A stretch of DNA of 64,000 nucleotides from Litorimonas sp051251645 (GTDB lineage Bacteria > Pseudomonadota > Alphaproteobacteria > Caulobacterales > Maricaulaceae): NCBI GenBank assembly GCA_051251645.1, contig JBPOEY010000002.1, positions 1 to 64,000 of the forward strand, in the 5' to 3' direction. Each line of letters starts with the position of its first letter. Position 1 is the first letter of the stretch. The translations under genes and the position numbers were made by a program. A model generated the notes under the pieces. That model was not told the origin of the DNA and did not search any database. It saw only the letters and a list, made by a program, of their open reading frames with translations. Shown piece after piece: positions 1-8,429 of the stretch.

Positions 1-77
1 GTCTTACCATGGTCAACGTGACCAATCGTGCCGATGTTAGCGTGTGGCTTATTACGCTCGAACTTTTCCTTGCCCAT
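1..77 (-). CDS. tuf: Elongation factor Tu, N-terminal fragment (cut by window edge)
   Basis: The first 25 codons of EF-Tu, the GTPase that delivers aminoacyl-tRNA to the ribosome. The reading starts MGKEKFERNKPH and continues into the G1 region with G-H-V-D-H-G-K, which is diagnostic. The ATG at 77 has an AGGAG Shine-Dalgarno a few bases upstream and lies 45 bp after the fusA stop, so it is the last gene of the str operon seen here. The rest of the gene lies outside the window. A second tuf copy elsewhere in the genome is common in proteobacteria but cannot be judged here. Confidence 0.96.
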   Translation of the reverse strand, partial: MGKEKFERNKPHANIGTIGHVDHGK

Positions 78-122
78 GAGAGGCTCCTCTTACTCTAAAA
101 CTTTAAATGACCGGAGGCGGAG

Positions 123-2207
123 TTACGCGCCGCCCTGCTTAGAAATGACTTCATCCATCACAGCTTGTGGTGTGGCTGCATAGTGATCGAAGGTCATCGT
201 GAACTGCGCGCGACCTTGTGACTTAGACCGCAAATCGTTGACGTAACCGAACATGTTGGCCAGCGGCACCATCGCATTGATGACGTTCGCATTACCGCGC
301 ATTTCCGTGCCTTCGATCATCCCACGACGAGAGTTCAGATCGCCAATCACGTCGCCCATATACTCATCGGGCGTGACGACTTCGACCTTCATGATCGGCT
401 CCAGCAATTTGACTTTGCCTTCGGTTTTGATCTGACGGAACGCTGCACGTGCCGCAATTTCAAACGCCATCACAGAGGAGTCAACATCGTGGTAAGCCCC
501 ATCATAGAGCTCAGCTTTAAAATCGATGACCGGGAAGCCCGCCAGAAGACCGGTTTCGGCCATCGTGCGGATACCCTTCTCAACACCCGGGATATATTCG
601 CGAGGAACATTACCACCGACAATTGAGTTCTCAAAGATGATGCCTGAACCTGGCTCCAAAGGTTGGAACTTGATCTTCACGCGACCGAACTGACCTGAAC
701 CACCGGACTGTTTCTTGTGCGTGTAATCAATGTCAACGTCATGCGCGAGCGCTTCACGGTAGGCCACTTGTGGCTGACCGATATTCGCTTCAACGCCAAA
801 CTCACGACGCAAACGATCCACCAAGATATCGAGGTGTAATTCGCCCATACCCGCCATGATCGTTTGACCGGATTCGTGGTCGGTCGAGACGCGGAAAGAC
901 GGATCTTCAGCGGCCAAGCGTTGCAGGCCAAGGCCCAACTTTTCTTGGTCAGTCTTCGTCTTAGGCTCAACAGCGATTTCAATCACCGGCTCTGGGAATT
1001 CCATACGCTCTAGAATGACGGGCTGCTGCAGATCGCATAATGTATCGCCTGTTGTGGTGCCCTTGAGGCCCGCAACCGCAATAATATCGCCCGCAAACGC
1101 TTCTTGAATGTCTTCACGATCATTCGAGTGCATCATCATCATCCGACCGACGCGCTCTTTACGCTCTTTGACGGAGTTAAGCAGGGTCGTGCCCGTTTCG
1201 AGCTTACCTGAATAGATGCGGCAGAACGTCAGCGTGCCGACAAATTTGTCGTTCATGATCTTGAACGCGAGCATGGAGAGCGGCTCATCATCAGACGATG
1301 GGCGCGCAACTTCTTCGCCGGTTTTGGCATCAATGCCTTTGATCGCTTTAATGTCGAGCGGGCTCGGTAGGTAAGACACGACGCCGTCGAGCAAGGGCTG
1401 AACGCCTTTGTTCTTAAACGCTGTCCCACAGAAGACGGGAACCACTTTGTTGGCAATCGTCGCCGCACGGACGAGACGCTGAATGGTCGCGACGTCGGGC
1501 ATTTCGCCTTCGAAGTATTTTTCCATGACCGCATCATCCATCTCAGCCACAGCTTCGATGAGCGCCGTCCGGTATTCTTCAACCTTTTCGACCATGTCTT
1601 CTGGAACAGGCACTGTTTCATAAGACGCGCCGAGGTCAGCTTCCGCTTCCCAGATGTAGGCCACGTTTTTGACGAGATCGACCACGCCTTTGAACTGGTC
1701 CTCAGAGCCAATCGGCAGCTGCATTTCCAGCGCATTGCCGCCCAAGCGGTCTTTCACAGACTGTACGGAATCGTAGAAGCTCGCGCCGATCTTATCCATC
1801 TTATTGATAAAGATCATACGCGGGACTTGGTACTTGTCAGCCTGACGCCAGACAGTTTCTGTCTGCGGTTCAACACCGGCGTTGGCATCCAATAGCGCAA
1901 CCGCGCCGTCGAGCACGCGCAAGGAGCGTTCAACTTCAATGGTGAAGTCAACGTGTCCAGGCGTATCAATGATGTTCAGACGCTTATTGTCCCAAAAACA
2001 CGTCGTCGCAGCGGACGTAATCGTAATCCCGCGCTCTTGCTCTTGTTCCATCCAATCCATTGTGGCCGCGCCATCATGAACTTCGGCAATTTTGTGGTTC
2101 TTACCCGTATAGTACAGGATCCGCTCGGTGCAGGTTGTTTTACCCGCATCAATGTGGGCCATGATACCGAAGTTACGGTAGTCCTTCAGTTCGTAATCGC
2201 GTGCCAT
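123..2207 (-). CDS. fusA: Elongation factor G
   Basis: Ribosomal translocase GTPase of 694 aa, the normal bacterial length. The P-loop A-H-I-D-A-G-K-T is at residues 17-24, followed by D-T-P-G-H near residue 81 and N-K-M-D near 135. Domains II-V follow, including the family signature G-G-S-G-Q-F-G-R in domain IV. Gene order rpsL-rpsG-fusA-tuf is the classical str operon. The ATG at 2207 is preceded by GGAG. The gap to rpsG is 72 bp, and no promoter or terminator stands out in it. The sequence looks intact, and nothing suggests an EF-G2 paralogue. Confidence 0.98.
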   Translation of the reverse strand: MARDYELKDYRNFGIMAHIDAGKTTCTERILYYTGKNHKIAEVHDGAATMDWMEQEQERGITITSAATTCFWDNKRLNIIDTPGHVDFTIEVERSLRVLDGAVALLDANAGVEPQTETVWRQADKYQVPRMIFINKMDKIGASFYDSVQSVKDRLGGNALEMQLPIGSEDQFKGVVDLVKNVAYIWEAEADLGASYETVPVPEDMVEKVEEYRTALIEAVAEMDDAVMEKYFEGEMPDVATIQRLVRAATIANKVVPVFCGTAFKNKGVQPLLDGVVSYLPSPLDIKAIKGIDAKTGEEVARPSSDDEPLSMLAFKIMNDKFVGTLTFCRIYSGKLETGTTLLNSVKERKERVGRMMMMHSNDREDIQEAFAGDIIAVAGLKGTTTGDTLCDLQQPVILERMEFPEPVIEIAVEPKTKTDQEKLGLGLQRLAAEDPSFRVSTDHESGQTIMAGMGELHLDILVDRLRREFGVEANIGQPQVAYREALAHDVDIDYTHKKQSGGSGQFGRVKIKFQPLEPGSGIIFENSIVGGNVPREYIPGVEKGIRTMAETGLLAGFPVIDFKAELYDGAYHDVDSSVMAFEIAARAAFRQIKTEGKVKLLEPIMKVEVVTPDEYMGDVIGDLNSRRGMIEGTEMRGNANVINAMVPLANMFGYVNDLRSKSQGRAQFTMTFDHYAATPQAVMDEVISKQGGA

Positions 2208-2279
2208 CTCAGGCTCCAGTAATCAAAATGAATGAGGGAGATGGATCGAATGACCCACCCCACCAAAATAGGTCGCCTG

Positions 2280-2750
2280 TTACCAGCGGTAGTGTGAGAA
2301 CGCGCGGTTAGCTTCCGCCATCCGGTGCGTATCTTCGCGTTTTTTCACGGCTGTGCCGCGATTGTTTGACGCGTCGAGCAATTCACCCGCGAGACGTTCG
2401 CGCATGGTGTTCTCATTGCGGTTCCGCGATGCGGTCACGAGCCAACGAATGGCCAGTGCCTGGCGACGCTCAACACGAACCTCAACAGGAACCTGATAGG
2501 TGGCACCACCGACGCGGCGCGAACGCACTTCGACGGAGGGTTTAATGTTTTCCAGCGCATCGTGGAAGACACGGATCGGCTCTGTCTTCGCTTTGTCTTC
2601 GACGATTTCCATCGCCCCATAGACAATGTTTTCGGCAGTGGATTTTTTACCATCAAGCATGATGGCGTTCATAAACTTAGTCAGCACGATATCGCCATAT
2701 TTGGCGTCCGGCAGGACTTCGCGTTTTTCGGCTCTGTGACGACGGGACAT
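2280..2750 (-). CDS. rpsG: 30S ribosomal protein S7
   Basis: Small-subunit primary binding protein of the 16S rRNA 3' major domain. At 156 aa it has the standard length for the short bacterial form. It begins M-S-R-R-H-R-A-E-K-R and contains the conserved G-G-A-T-Y-Q-V-P-V-E-V segment in its middle. It sits 13 bp downstream of rpsL and upstream of fusA, so it should be cotranscribed. In E. coli S7 represses the str mRNA by binding between rpsL and rpsG; the very short gap here leaves little room for the same structure. Confidence 0.98.
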   Translation of the reverse strand: MSRRHRAEKREVLPDAKYGDIVLTKFMNAIMLDGKKSTAENIVYGAMEIVEDKAKTEPIRVFHDALENIKPSVEVRSRRVGGATYQVPVEVRVERRQALAIRWLVTASRNRNENTMRERLAGELLDASNNRGTAVKKREDTHRMAEANRAFSHYRW

Positions 2751-2763
2751 GTTTCTCTACCCT

Positions 2764-3135
2764 CTACTTCGGACGCTTCGCGCCGTATTTCGAACGACGC
2801 TGACGGCGATCTTTCACGCCTTGTGTATCCAGAACACCACGCAGAACGTGATAACGCACACCCGGCAAATCTTTTACCCGACCGCCGCGGATCAGAACAA
2901 CGGAGTGTTCTTGCAAATTGTGACCTTCACCCGGGATGTAGGACAAAACCTCAAACCCGTTGGTCAGGCGAACTTTCGCCACTTTCCGCAAAGCCGAGTT
3001 GGGCTTCTTTGGCGTTGTTGTATAGACGCGCGTACACACGCCACGTTTTTGCGGACACGCTTCCAATGCCGGAACCTTGTTGCGCTTGCGCTTATCTTTC
3101 CGCGGTTTGCGGATGAGCTGCTGAATTGTTGGCAT
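2764..3135 (-). CDS. rpsL: 30S ribosomal protein S12
   Basis: Decoding-centre protein of the small subunit, 123 aa. The start is placed at the ATG at 3135 (M-P-T-I-Q-Q-L-I-R-K), which matches the family; an upstream in-frame extension is not part of the protein. The lysines at which substitutions classically give streptomycin resistance are present unchanged (K43 in P-K-K-P-N-S and K88 in V-K-D-L-P-G), so the wild-type sensitive form is predicted. D89, the usual beta-methylthiolation site, is also present. First gene of the str operon. Confidence 0.98.
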   Translation of the reverse strand: MPTIQQLIRKPRKDKRKRNKVPALEACPQKRGVCTRVYTTTPKKPNSALRKVAKVRLTNGFEVLSYIPGEGHNLQEHSVVLIRGGRVKDLPGVRYHVLRGVLDTQGVKDRRQRRSKYGAKRPK

Positions 3136-3416
3136 TAAGCCGTCCTTGTTTTCTCTGCGCGGGAAAAGCCGCGACTCACGTTCATATTTATACCGCGCCG
3201 GATAAGCGGCGCTCTGCCTCACATTCCTTTGCGAAAAAGCCCGTAAAGGTCCTGCACAAAGTGCAGACAACCAACCCTTCCACTTTAGAAGAATCGGAGC
3301 CTGCTGAAATTAAACCAACCTCGCAGCGCTAACCACTCAGCCAATTTGTGTTCTTTTTTGTCTCGGTCGAGGTTTCTACGGGAACCCGCAGACAGCACGC
3401 CCACTGACGAAGCGGG

Positions 3417-3445
3417 CATATAGGCAGGGCTTTTTGCCCCGTCAA
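3417..3445 (-). promoter_or_regulatory. Predicted promoter of the str operon
   Basis: On the minus strand a -35 box TTGACG (3445-3440) is followed by a 17-bp spacer and a -10 box TATATG (3422-3417), a near-consensus housekeeping promoter. Transcription would begin near 3410 and give a leader of about 275 nt before rpsL. The spacer itself carries GGGC-AAAAA-GCCC, a small inverted repeat. The rest of the 374-bp gap (3136-3509) shows no gene or other convincing signal. No start site has been mapped; this is a sequence match only. Confidence 0.5.
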
Positions 3446-3509
3446 CCTGCGAATGCGGCCACGCCCTGACTCTCTGTCTTGGTATGAGAGCGATTGACAG
3501 CCTGGCGAT

Positions 3510-4724
3510 CTAAGGTTTTGCGCCCGCTTCGACCGCTTCCATCACACGCAATAGGTTGCCACCCCAGATTTTACCGATCTCGGCTTCGTTATAGCCGCGC
3601 TTGACCAATTCTGCTGTCACAGCCTCGGTCTCGGATGCATCTTGCCAGCCATCAACACCGCCACCGCCGTCAAAGTCAGAGGCGATTCCGACATGATCGA
3701 TACCGGCGATCTTCACCGCATAATCAATGTGATCAACAAAATCAGAGACATTCGCTTCGGGCGCCATGCCCGTGATAACCGCGCGTCGCTTCATATAGGC
3801 ATCGCGCGTGGCTTGGTCCCAACCATTCCGGTCGCCAAATTCGGCATCCAGTTCGTCACGCGCCGCCTGTTGCTCCGCCGTTGGCAGCTTCACATACGCG
3901 CCGAGCGCGACCATTTGCGCCACGCCGTTAACGTCACGGATTTTGCGGAGCTGCTCATCATCCAGATTGCGCGCTGTGTCTGCGACCGCTTTCACGCCGC
4001 TATGCGAGGCAATGATCGGCGTGCGGGACAGGTCCGCCGCCTGCATCATCGTCAATTTCCCCGTGTGAGAGACATCAACCATGATCCCAAGATCATTGAG
4101 CCGACCGACAAGCTCCTCCCCCAGCGGAGACAGACCGCCCCATGTACCAACGCCGCCGTCCCGCTCTGGATGCGGATTGGAGCTATCGCCGAATTGGTTG
4201 TTCCCAAAATGAGTGATGCCGACATAACGCACGCCGTGATCGGCCCAATGATCCAGCGTCGATAGGTCTGGCCCCAACGGGAACGCATTTTCCATACCGA
4301 TCAAGACCGCATGTTTCCCGTCGGCGACGATTCGGCGAACATCATCAGCCGTCAGCGCCAGCTCGAAATGATCAGAATGCATTTTTGTCAACGCTTCAAT
4401 CGCTGTCACCCGCGTGCGCGCAATATCAAGCGCGGCGGCGTAGCCCGCCTCTGTCATCTCACCTTGGGGCGTATAGACAATCCAAAAACCGCTATCGAGT
4501 TTCCCGGCTGCGAGCTTGGGTAGATCGACTTGGAGCTCCGTCTGTGACGTCGGATCGATCTCGGTCATGTAAGTCAGCGGAATATCGATATGCGTATCAA
4601 CGATCAGCGTCCGGTCATGGACGTCTGAGACATTCAAAACCTCCGGAGCCGTCGCGCAGGCGGCCGTGAGGCAGGCAGAGGAAATGATGAGGGCTTTTCG
4701 AAATGAAGCGGGGCGAAGTGTCAT
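3510..4724 (-). CDS. Membrane dipeptidase (peptidase M19), predicted lipoprotein
   Basis: Zinc dipeptidase of the renal dipeptidase family, 404 aa from the ATG at 4724, which has an AGGA upstream. An earlier in-frame extension to 4991 overlaps xerC and is not believed. The N terminus has basic residues, a hydrophobic core and L-T-A-A-C with C23 as likely lipidation site, so the enzyme should be membrane-anchored outside the cytoplasm. Metal-site motifs are visible: D-T-H-I-D, G-M-E-N, V-S-H-T-G and A-S-H-S. Substrates of the family are dipeptides and sometimes D-amino-acid peptides; the true substrate is unknown. Divergent from xerC, with only about 50 bp between the starts. Confidence 0.92.
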   Translation of the reverse strand: MTLRPASFRKALIISSACLTAACATAPEVLNVSDVHDRTLIVDTHIDIPLTYMTEIDPTSQTELQVDLPKLAAGKLDSGFWIVYTPQGEMTEAGYAAALDIARTRVTAIEALTKMHSDHFELALTADDVRRIVADGKHAVLIGMENAFPLGPDLSTLDHWADHGVRYVGITHFGNNQFGDSSNPHPERDGGVGTWGGLSPLGEELVGRLNDLGIMVDVSHTGKLTMMQAADLSRTPIIASHSGVKAVADTARNLDDEQLRKIRDVNGVAQMVALGAYVKLPTAEQQAARDELDAEFGDRNGWDQATRDAYMKRRAVITGMAPEANVSDFVDHIDYAVKIAGIDHVGIASDFDGGGGVDGWQDASETEAVTAELVKRGYNEAEIGKIWGGNLLRVMEAVEAGAKP

Positions 4725-4775
4725 GAGCGAGGGTCCTTTTGCGCTTTCTTTACCCTGTTGTCGCACGGTCACCCC

Positions 4776-5702
4776 GTGACTTCCATCCCCAACATTCCCG
4801 CTGACGATGTGCGCGCCACTTTTTTGGGGCATTTGGCAGGCGAACGTCGCCTGTCGCCCAAAACGGTCGAGGCCTATGGCCGCGATATACGGGACTTTCA
4901 GAGCTTCCTGTCGCGCCACCTCGGCGAGCCAGCCGGGCTTCGCGCCCTCGCCACACTCGCCCCAACGGATTTCCGTGCCTATCTGGCGCATCGGCGCGGC
5001 GGCGGACTCGGCTCAGCCTCCGTCCAACGCCTGCTGTCTGCGCTAAGAACCTTTTACCGCTATCTCGAACGGCGCTGGGATGTCGCGAATAGCGCCATCG
5101 CCTTGATCAAAGGTCCGCGCGCAAAACGACCCGTGCCCAAGGCGTTGTCGATTGAGGGGGCGAAGGACCTTGTCCAAGCGGGCGCACACACGGATGATTG
5201 GATACAGGCCCGCAATAGTGCCGTGCTCTGCCTCGCTTACGGCGCAGGCCTTCGCATCAGCGAAGCGCTCAGCCTGACGACAGACGCGCTGCCGCTTCGC
5301 GACACCATCATGATTGTGGGCAAAGGTGGCAAGTCCAGGCTCGTCCCGCTCCTGCCCGCCGTGCGGGACGCGGTCGCGCATTATGTCGCCCTCTGCCCGC
5401 ATCCGCTTGAGCCTGACACACCGCTGTTTCGCGGCGCACGCGGCGGCGCACTCGGCCCGCGCACTGTGCAAGGTGAAGTGCAGAGATTACGCGGAGCGCT
5501 GGGCCTACCCGAAACCGCAACACCGCACGCGCTGCGCCACAGTTTCGCGACGCACCTCCTCGCCGGTGGCGGCGATCTGCGGACCATCCAACAACTGCTC
5601 GGCCACGCCAGCCTCTCGACCACGCAGCGTTATACGGATGTCGATGCCGAACGGCTGCGCGCCGTGCATGCGGCGGCCCATCCACGGGCGAGACGACGCT
5701 AG
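4776..5702 (+). CDS. xerC: Site-specific tyrosine recombinase XerC
   Basis: Chromosome dimer resolution recombinase acting at dif together with XerD and FtsK, 308 aa from the GTG at 4776. A TTG at 4758 would add six residues and cannot be excluded; neither has a good Shine-Dalgarno. The N-terminal SAM-like core-binding domain (G-E-R-R-L-S-P-K-T-V-E-A-Y) precedes the catalytic domain with A-G-L-R-I-S-E-A-L (Arg I), H-A-L-R-H-S-F-A-T-H (His/Arg II) and L-G-H-A-S-L-S-T-T-Q-R-Y, which holds the late His and the nucleophilic Tyr. Size and motifs fit Xer rather than an integrase, and no att-like repeats or mobile-element cargo are present. FtsK is encoded 4 kb away. Confidence 0.93.
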   Translation: MTSIPNIPADDVRATFLGHLAGERRLSPKTVEAYGRDIRDFQSFLSRHLGEPAGLRALATLAPTDFRAYLAHRRGGGLGSASVQRLLSALRTFYRYLERRWDVANSAIALIKGPRAKRPVPKALSIEGAKDLVQAGAHTDDWIQARNSAVLCLAYGAGLRISEALSLTTDALPLRDTIMIVGKGGKSRLVPLLPAVRDAVAHYVALCPHPLEPDTPLFRGARGGALGPRTVQGEVQRLRGALGLPETATPHALRHSFATHLLAGGGDLRTIQQLLGHASLSTTQRYTDVDAERLRAVHAAAHPRARRR

Positions 5703-5731
5703 AGCGTGCAAAGCGTAAGGACGCGGCGAGC

Positions 5732-6328
5732 CTAAAGCGCCGCCTCCAATGCCTCGAACCGTTTGAGAAAGACCGCTTCCGCTGCAACGACAGGATAAGG
5801 ATCAATCGTAACCTGCACGCCTTTCGGCGGCGGAATAAACAGCTGATCCGCCTCCTCCACGGTGAAGCCTGCGATTTGCGTCGCCTCAAACCACGCGCAA
5901 ATCACGTCGCAGCGTTTAATCCGCTTTTTCAGGCGGGGGGGCGTTTTCGCGGGCAAGCCGAAGCGTTGATTAACCGCCTCGTCTAGACGCTGTTCAAACG
6001 CTTTATAATCATAACCGAGCGCCGCTTTAAACGGGCTGATCATATCACCGATCACATATTCTGCCGCATCATGCAGCAACGCCGTCATCCGCTCAGACGC
6101 GCTTGCCGACGGGTAAAGCTGCGCGAACAAATCTTCGACCACCACACTATGTTCCGCCACGGAAAAGGCATGATCCCCCGACGTTTGCCCATTCCACCGC
6201 GCCACCCGCGCGAGGCCGCGCGCGATATCCTCGATTTCAATATCGAGCGGGCTCGGGTCGAGCAAATCGAGGCGGCGACCGGAGAGCATACGCTGCCAGG
6301 CGCGAGGCGGTGTGGGGGAGGAGGACAT
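5732..6328 (-). CDS. HD-domain phosphohydrolase (YfbR-like)
   Basis: A 198-aa metal-dependent hydrolase of the HD superfamily. H-A-F-S-V-A-E-H near residue 53 supplies the first histidine, and A-L-L-H-D-A-A-E near residue 85 is the HD doublet. This block resembles the 5'-nucleotidase YfbR group (COG1896), whose known members dephosphorylate dNMPs; the substrate here is not proven. The N-terminal W-Q-R-M-L-S-G-R-R-L-D-L-L-D-P stretch is typical of the alphaproteobacterial version. ATG start at 6328. Convergent with xerC. A G-rich motif sits 16 bp upstream of the start. Confidence 0.85.
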   Translation of the reverse strand: MSSSPTPPRAWQRMLSGRRLDLLDPSPLDIEIEDIARGLARVARWNGQTSGDHAFSVAEHSVVVEDLFAQLYPSASASERMTALLHDAAEYVIGDMISPFKAALGYDYKAFEQRLDEAVNQRFGLPAKTPPRLKKRIKRCDVICAWFEATQIAGFTVEEADQLFIPPPKGVQVTIDPYPVVAAEAVFLKRFEALEAAL

Positions 6329-6343
6329 GGGGACGAAGGTAGC

Positions 6344-6362
6344 GGGTTTAGGGTGGGTTGGG
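6344..6362 (+). other. Canonical G-quadruplex motif
   Basis: Four runs of exactly three guanines separated by loops of 4, 1 and 2 bases (G3-TTTA-G3-T-G3-TT-G3) lie 16 bp upstream of the HD hydrolase start, on the template strand of that gene. This satisfies the standard G3+N1-7 rule. Whether it folds or affects expression cannot be told from sequence. Confidence 0.6.
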
Positions 6363-6494
6363 AATGGTGGAGAGAGACAACTAGACCGATTTATATTGTC
6401 TCGATCATCCCCAAAGCGGACGTTAGCCTACGGTAAGTTATGAATGTGAGAACCTCGTTTCTAGTGAGCTCGTTCCGCCACAATTTTCATCACG

Positions 6495-6899
6495 TCAGCT
6501 TTTCGATTGAAATGTGACATCAAATAGCATTGAGGCAATTTTTATTGCGATTGTATGAATTTTCGCCCGCTCTATCTCTGAGAACAGAACTTCATAATCG
6601 TCGAGTGCAATAGATCGCATCGCCCAATTTGGGTAAGCGCGGACCGGAGAAACATCAGAGACTTCAGGATGAATGTTTGTGTGCCGACTATCCTCCGTTA
6701 TGCTCCGCCTAACAGCCGTGATATTTTCACGCTCACCTTCCAGTAATTGCATAACTGCGACCCCGTTCGTTATCATAAACCCAGTCAGGCCTATTTCTTC
6801 ATTCTTACTCGCGAAACCTCCTACAAGCTTGTCGATATAGGCGGGGGTCTTCGGGGATGTAAATTCTGAGGTGTATAGCCAGGTCAATATTTCGGTCAC
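6495..6899 (-). CDS. BLUF-domain blue-light sensor protein
   Basis: A stand-alone, 134-aa FAD-binding photoreceptor of the BLUF type. The residues that form the flavin hydrogen-bond network in known BLUF domains are recognisable: Y9 in W-L-Y-T-S, N33 in N-E-E-I-G-L-T-G and Q51 in M-Q-L-L-E-G-E; Y-P-N-W-A-M carries the W/M position of the fifth strand. No output domain is attached, so signalling should be through protein contacts, as in short BLUF proteins (BlrB/PixD class). Start is the GTG at 6899. Base composition is more AT-rich than its neighbours. Partner unknown; no cyclase, phosphodiesterase or antirepressor gene is adjacent. Confidence 0.85.
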   Translation of the reverse strand: MTEILTWLYTSEFTSPKTPAYIDKLVGGFASKNEEIGLTGFMITNGVAVMQLLEGERENITAVRRSITEDSRHTNIHPEVSDVSPVRAYPNWAMRSIALDDYEVLFSEIERAKIHTIAIKIASMLFDVTFQSKS

Positions 6900-7043
6900 A
6901 CTCTGTTTTATCCCGCATTAAAGAGGCTCTAGCCTACCCCCTGTTACCTACCCGTGCGCGTCGGTTTGTAAACTAAGTTAAGACTAAAAGAGACAATATA
7001 AGCTCTCGCAGTGACTCCCGTGTCAAGAGAATTTAGGCTAAGC

Positions 7044-8186
7044 TCAAAGCGCTTTGTTAAGAATACTCTGATCTTTTTTGCTGGTATCCGTTCGCTCACC
7101 CAAAAACTCACCTATACCCCAGAGTGCTTCAATCTCCTGCGAGAGAGCTTTCAAAATAATTAGAACGGGAATTGCAAGCAACATACCCATAAAAGACCAC
7201 ATCCAGGCCCCGATCGCGACCGAAAGAAAGACGACCACAGCATTCAACCTCAATCGCTTCCCGACCATAAGCGGTGTCACGACCTGACCCTCTATAGCGG
7301 TGAGCGCAAAATAGACAAAAGCCGGAATGAAGGCGGCAAAAATTGTGCTCGAACCCAGAACAGCGATCAAAAATGTCAAAGTGACTCCAACAATGGCTCC
7401 CACAAACGGGATGTAGTTTAGAAAAAATGCGGCAAGACCGAACAGGATGGGGTCCGGCATTCCGAGCGCCCACATAGCCAAACCAATAGCCACTCCGAGT
7501 CCTGCGTTAATGAGGGTGATCGTAATGAAATAAGAGGACACATCCTCTTCAATGGATTTCACGAGCAAAACGGCTCTCTTTTTATCTTTTATCGTCGGCA
7601 TGACCTGCACTAGTTTTTCATAGAACAAATCACCTGACGAGATCAGGAACATCATCAATGCTAAGGTGAACCCTATTTGCCCAAGAACGCGAGGCGTCGT
7701 CTCAGCAATAGAAGATAAAATACCGTCTTCTCGAATGACAACCTCTGCAGGTCCCTCAATATCTGAGCTTTTCGTGATATCATCGATCTGCTCGGTCGCG
7801 TCCAGCACCGGGTCCATCATGCCGGATAAAGACTCAATTTTCTCAATCGCGTCAGGCAAAAGACTAGGTAGGCTGCCCAATCTATTTTTCACCGGGCCTG
7901 ATAGCGAGTAGGCGCTCAGAACGAGTGTGATTATCAAACTCAGCAGAATAAGTGCGGCAGCGGCACCAGGTCTGATGCCAAGTTTCCCAAGCAAACGTCG
8001 GATAGGGCTAAAGATTAAGGCAAGTAATATAGCGGATAGAACAGGGATGAAAAAGGTCTGTGCGATGGTGAGGACCGCAAGCGCCATGAACCAAAAAATC
8101 CCGACCATTGACCAATTCGAAAACACCAAATCTTTTACAGATTTTTTCTGTTCTGAAATAGCTGGAGCTCTATTTTCCTTATCCAC
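7044..8186 (-). CDS. AI-2E family transporter (PerM/YdiK type)
   Basis: Inner-membrane protein of 380 aa with a cluster of hydrophobic segments at residues ~25-100 and a larger set at ~165-345, separated by an acidic soluble region (~115-160). This is the PF01594 plan. Family members have been linked to autoinducer-2 export and to Na+(Li+)/H+ antiport, so the substrate is open. GTG start at 8186. The C terminus is charged and hydrophilic. The gene is AT-richer than the surrounding core genes. It lies between the BLUF gene and the csbD terminator. Confidence 0.85.
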   Translation of the reverse strand: MDKENRAPAISEQKKSVKDLVFSNWSMVGIFWFMALAVLTIAQTFFIPVLSAILLALIFSPIRRLLGKLGIRPGAAAALILLSLIITLVLSAYSLSGPVKNRLGSLPSLLPDAIEKIESLSGMMDPVLDATEQIDDITKSSDIEGPAEVVIREDGILSSIAETTPRVLGQIGFTLALMMFLISSGDLFYEKLVQVMPTIKDKKRAVLLVKSIEEDVSSYFITITLINAGLGVAIGLAMWALGMPDPILFGLAAFFLNYIPFVGAIVGVTLTFLIAVLGSSTIFAAFIPAFVYFALTAIEGQVVTPLMVGKRLRLNAVVVFLSVAIGAWMWSFMGMLLAIPVLIILKALSQEIEALWGIGEFLGERTDTSKKDQSILNKAL

Positions 8187-8212
8187 GGGCGCTTCTCTTC
8201 TGTTGAAGGTAT

Positions 8213-8244
8213 AAAAAAACCCGCCGATTATAGCGGGGTTTTTT
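8213..8244 (-). terminator. Intrinsic terminator after csbD
   Basis: A-rich run, then CCCGC, a short loop, GCGGG and T6. The inverted repeat has A/T tracts on both sides, so it can end transcription in either direction. It lies 18 bp after the csbD stop and before the AI-2E transporter, whose transcription therefore probably needs its own promoter or read-through. Confidence 0.7.
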
Positions 8245-8261
8245 ATATTTCTTTTCGAAAT

Positions 8262-8429
8262 TTACTCTACAGCGTCTTTTGCGTCGCCGACCGCATTCTG
8301 CGCGTCGCCTTTAACCTGTTGGGCTTTGCCCTCAAGTTCCATTTTTTTGTTATCGAGCGCGTCACCCGTTTCTTCTTTAATTTTTCCGCCAACTTTATTC
8401 GCGGCGCCTTTAATATGTTCGCTTTCCAT
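8262..8429 (-). CDS. CsbD family stress-response protein
   Basis: A 55-aa hydrophilic protein starting at the ATG at 8429, which has an AAGGAG Shine-Dalgarno; a longer in-frame extension is not credible. The pattern K-G-A-A-N-K-V-G-G-K-I-K-E-E-T-G followed by L-E-G-K-A-Q-Q-V-K-G is the CsbD/YjbJ signature. Members are abundant general-stress proteins of unknown biochemical role. It is rich in Lys, Glu and Ala and has no membrane segment. The C-terminal G-D-A-K-D-A-V-E tail resembles LEA-like repeats. Confidence 0.9.
   Translation of the reverse strand: MESEHIKGAANKVGGKIKEETGDALDNKKMELEGKAQQVKGDAQNAVGDAKDAVE

Noticed and set aside
3136..3270. Upstream in-frame extension of rpsL to 3270
   Set aside because: It would add 45 residues before the conserved M-P-T-I-Q-Q start of S12, which matches the normal family length at 123 aa.
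4758..5702. Whether the xerC-like gene is a phage or island integrase
   Set aside because: Length, motifs and lack of flanking att repeats or cargo fit chromosomal Xer; no tRNA end lies nearby.
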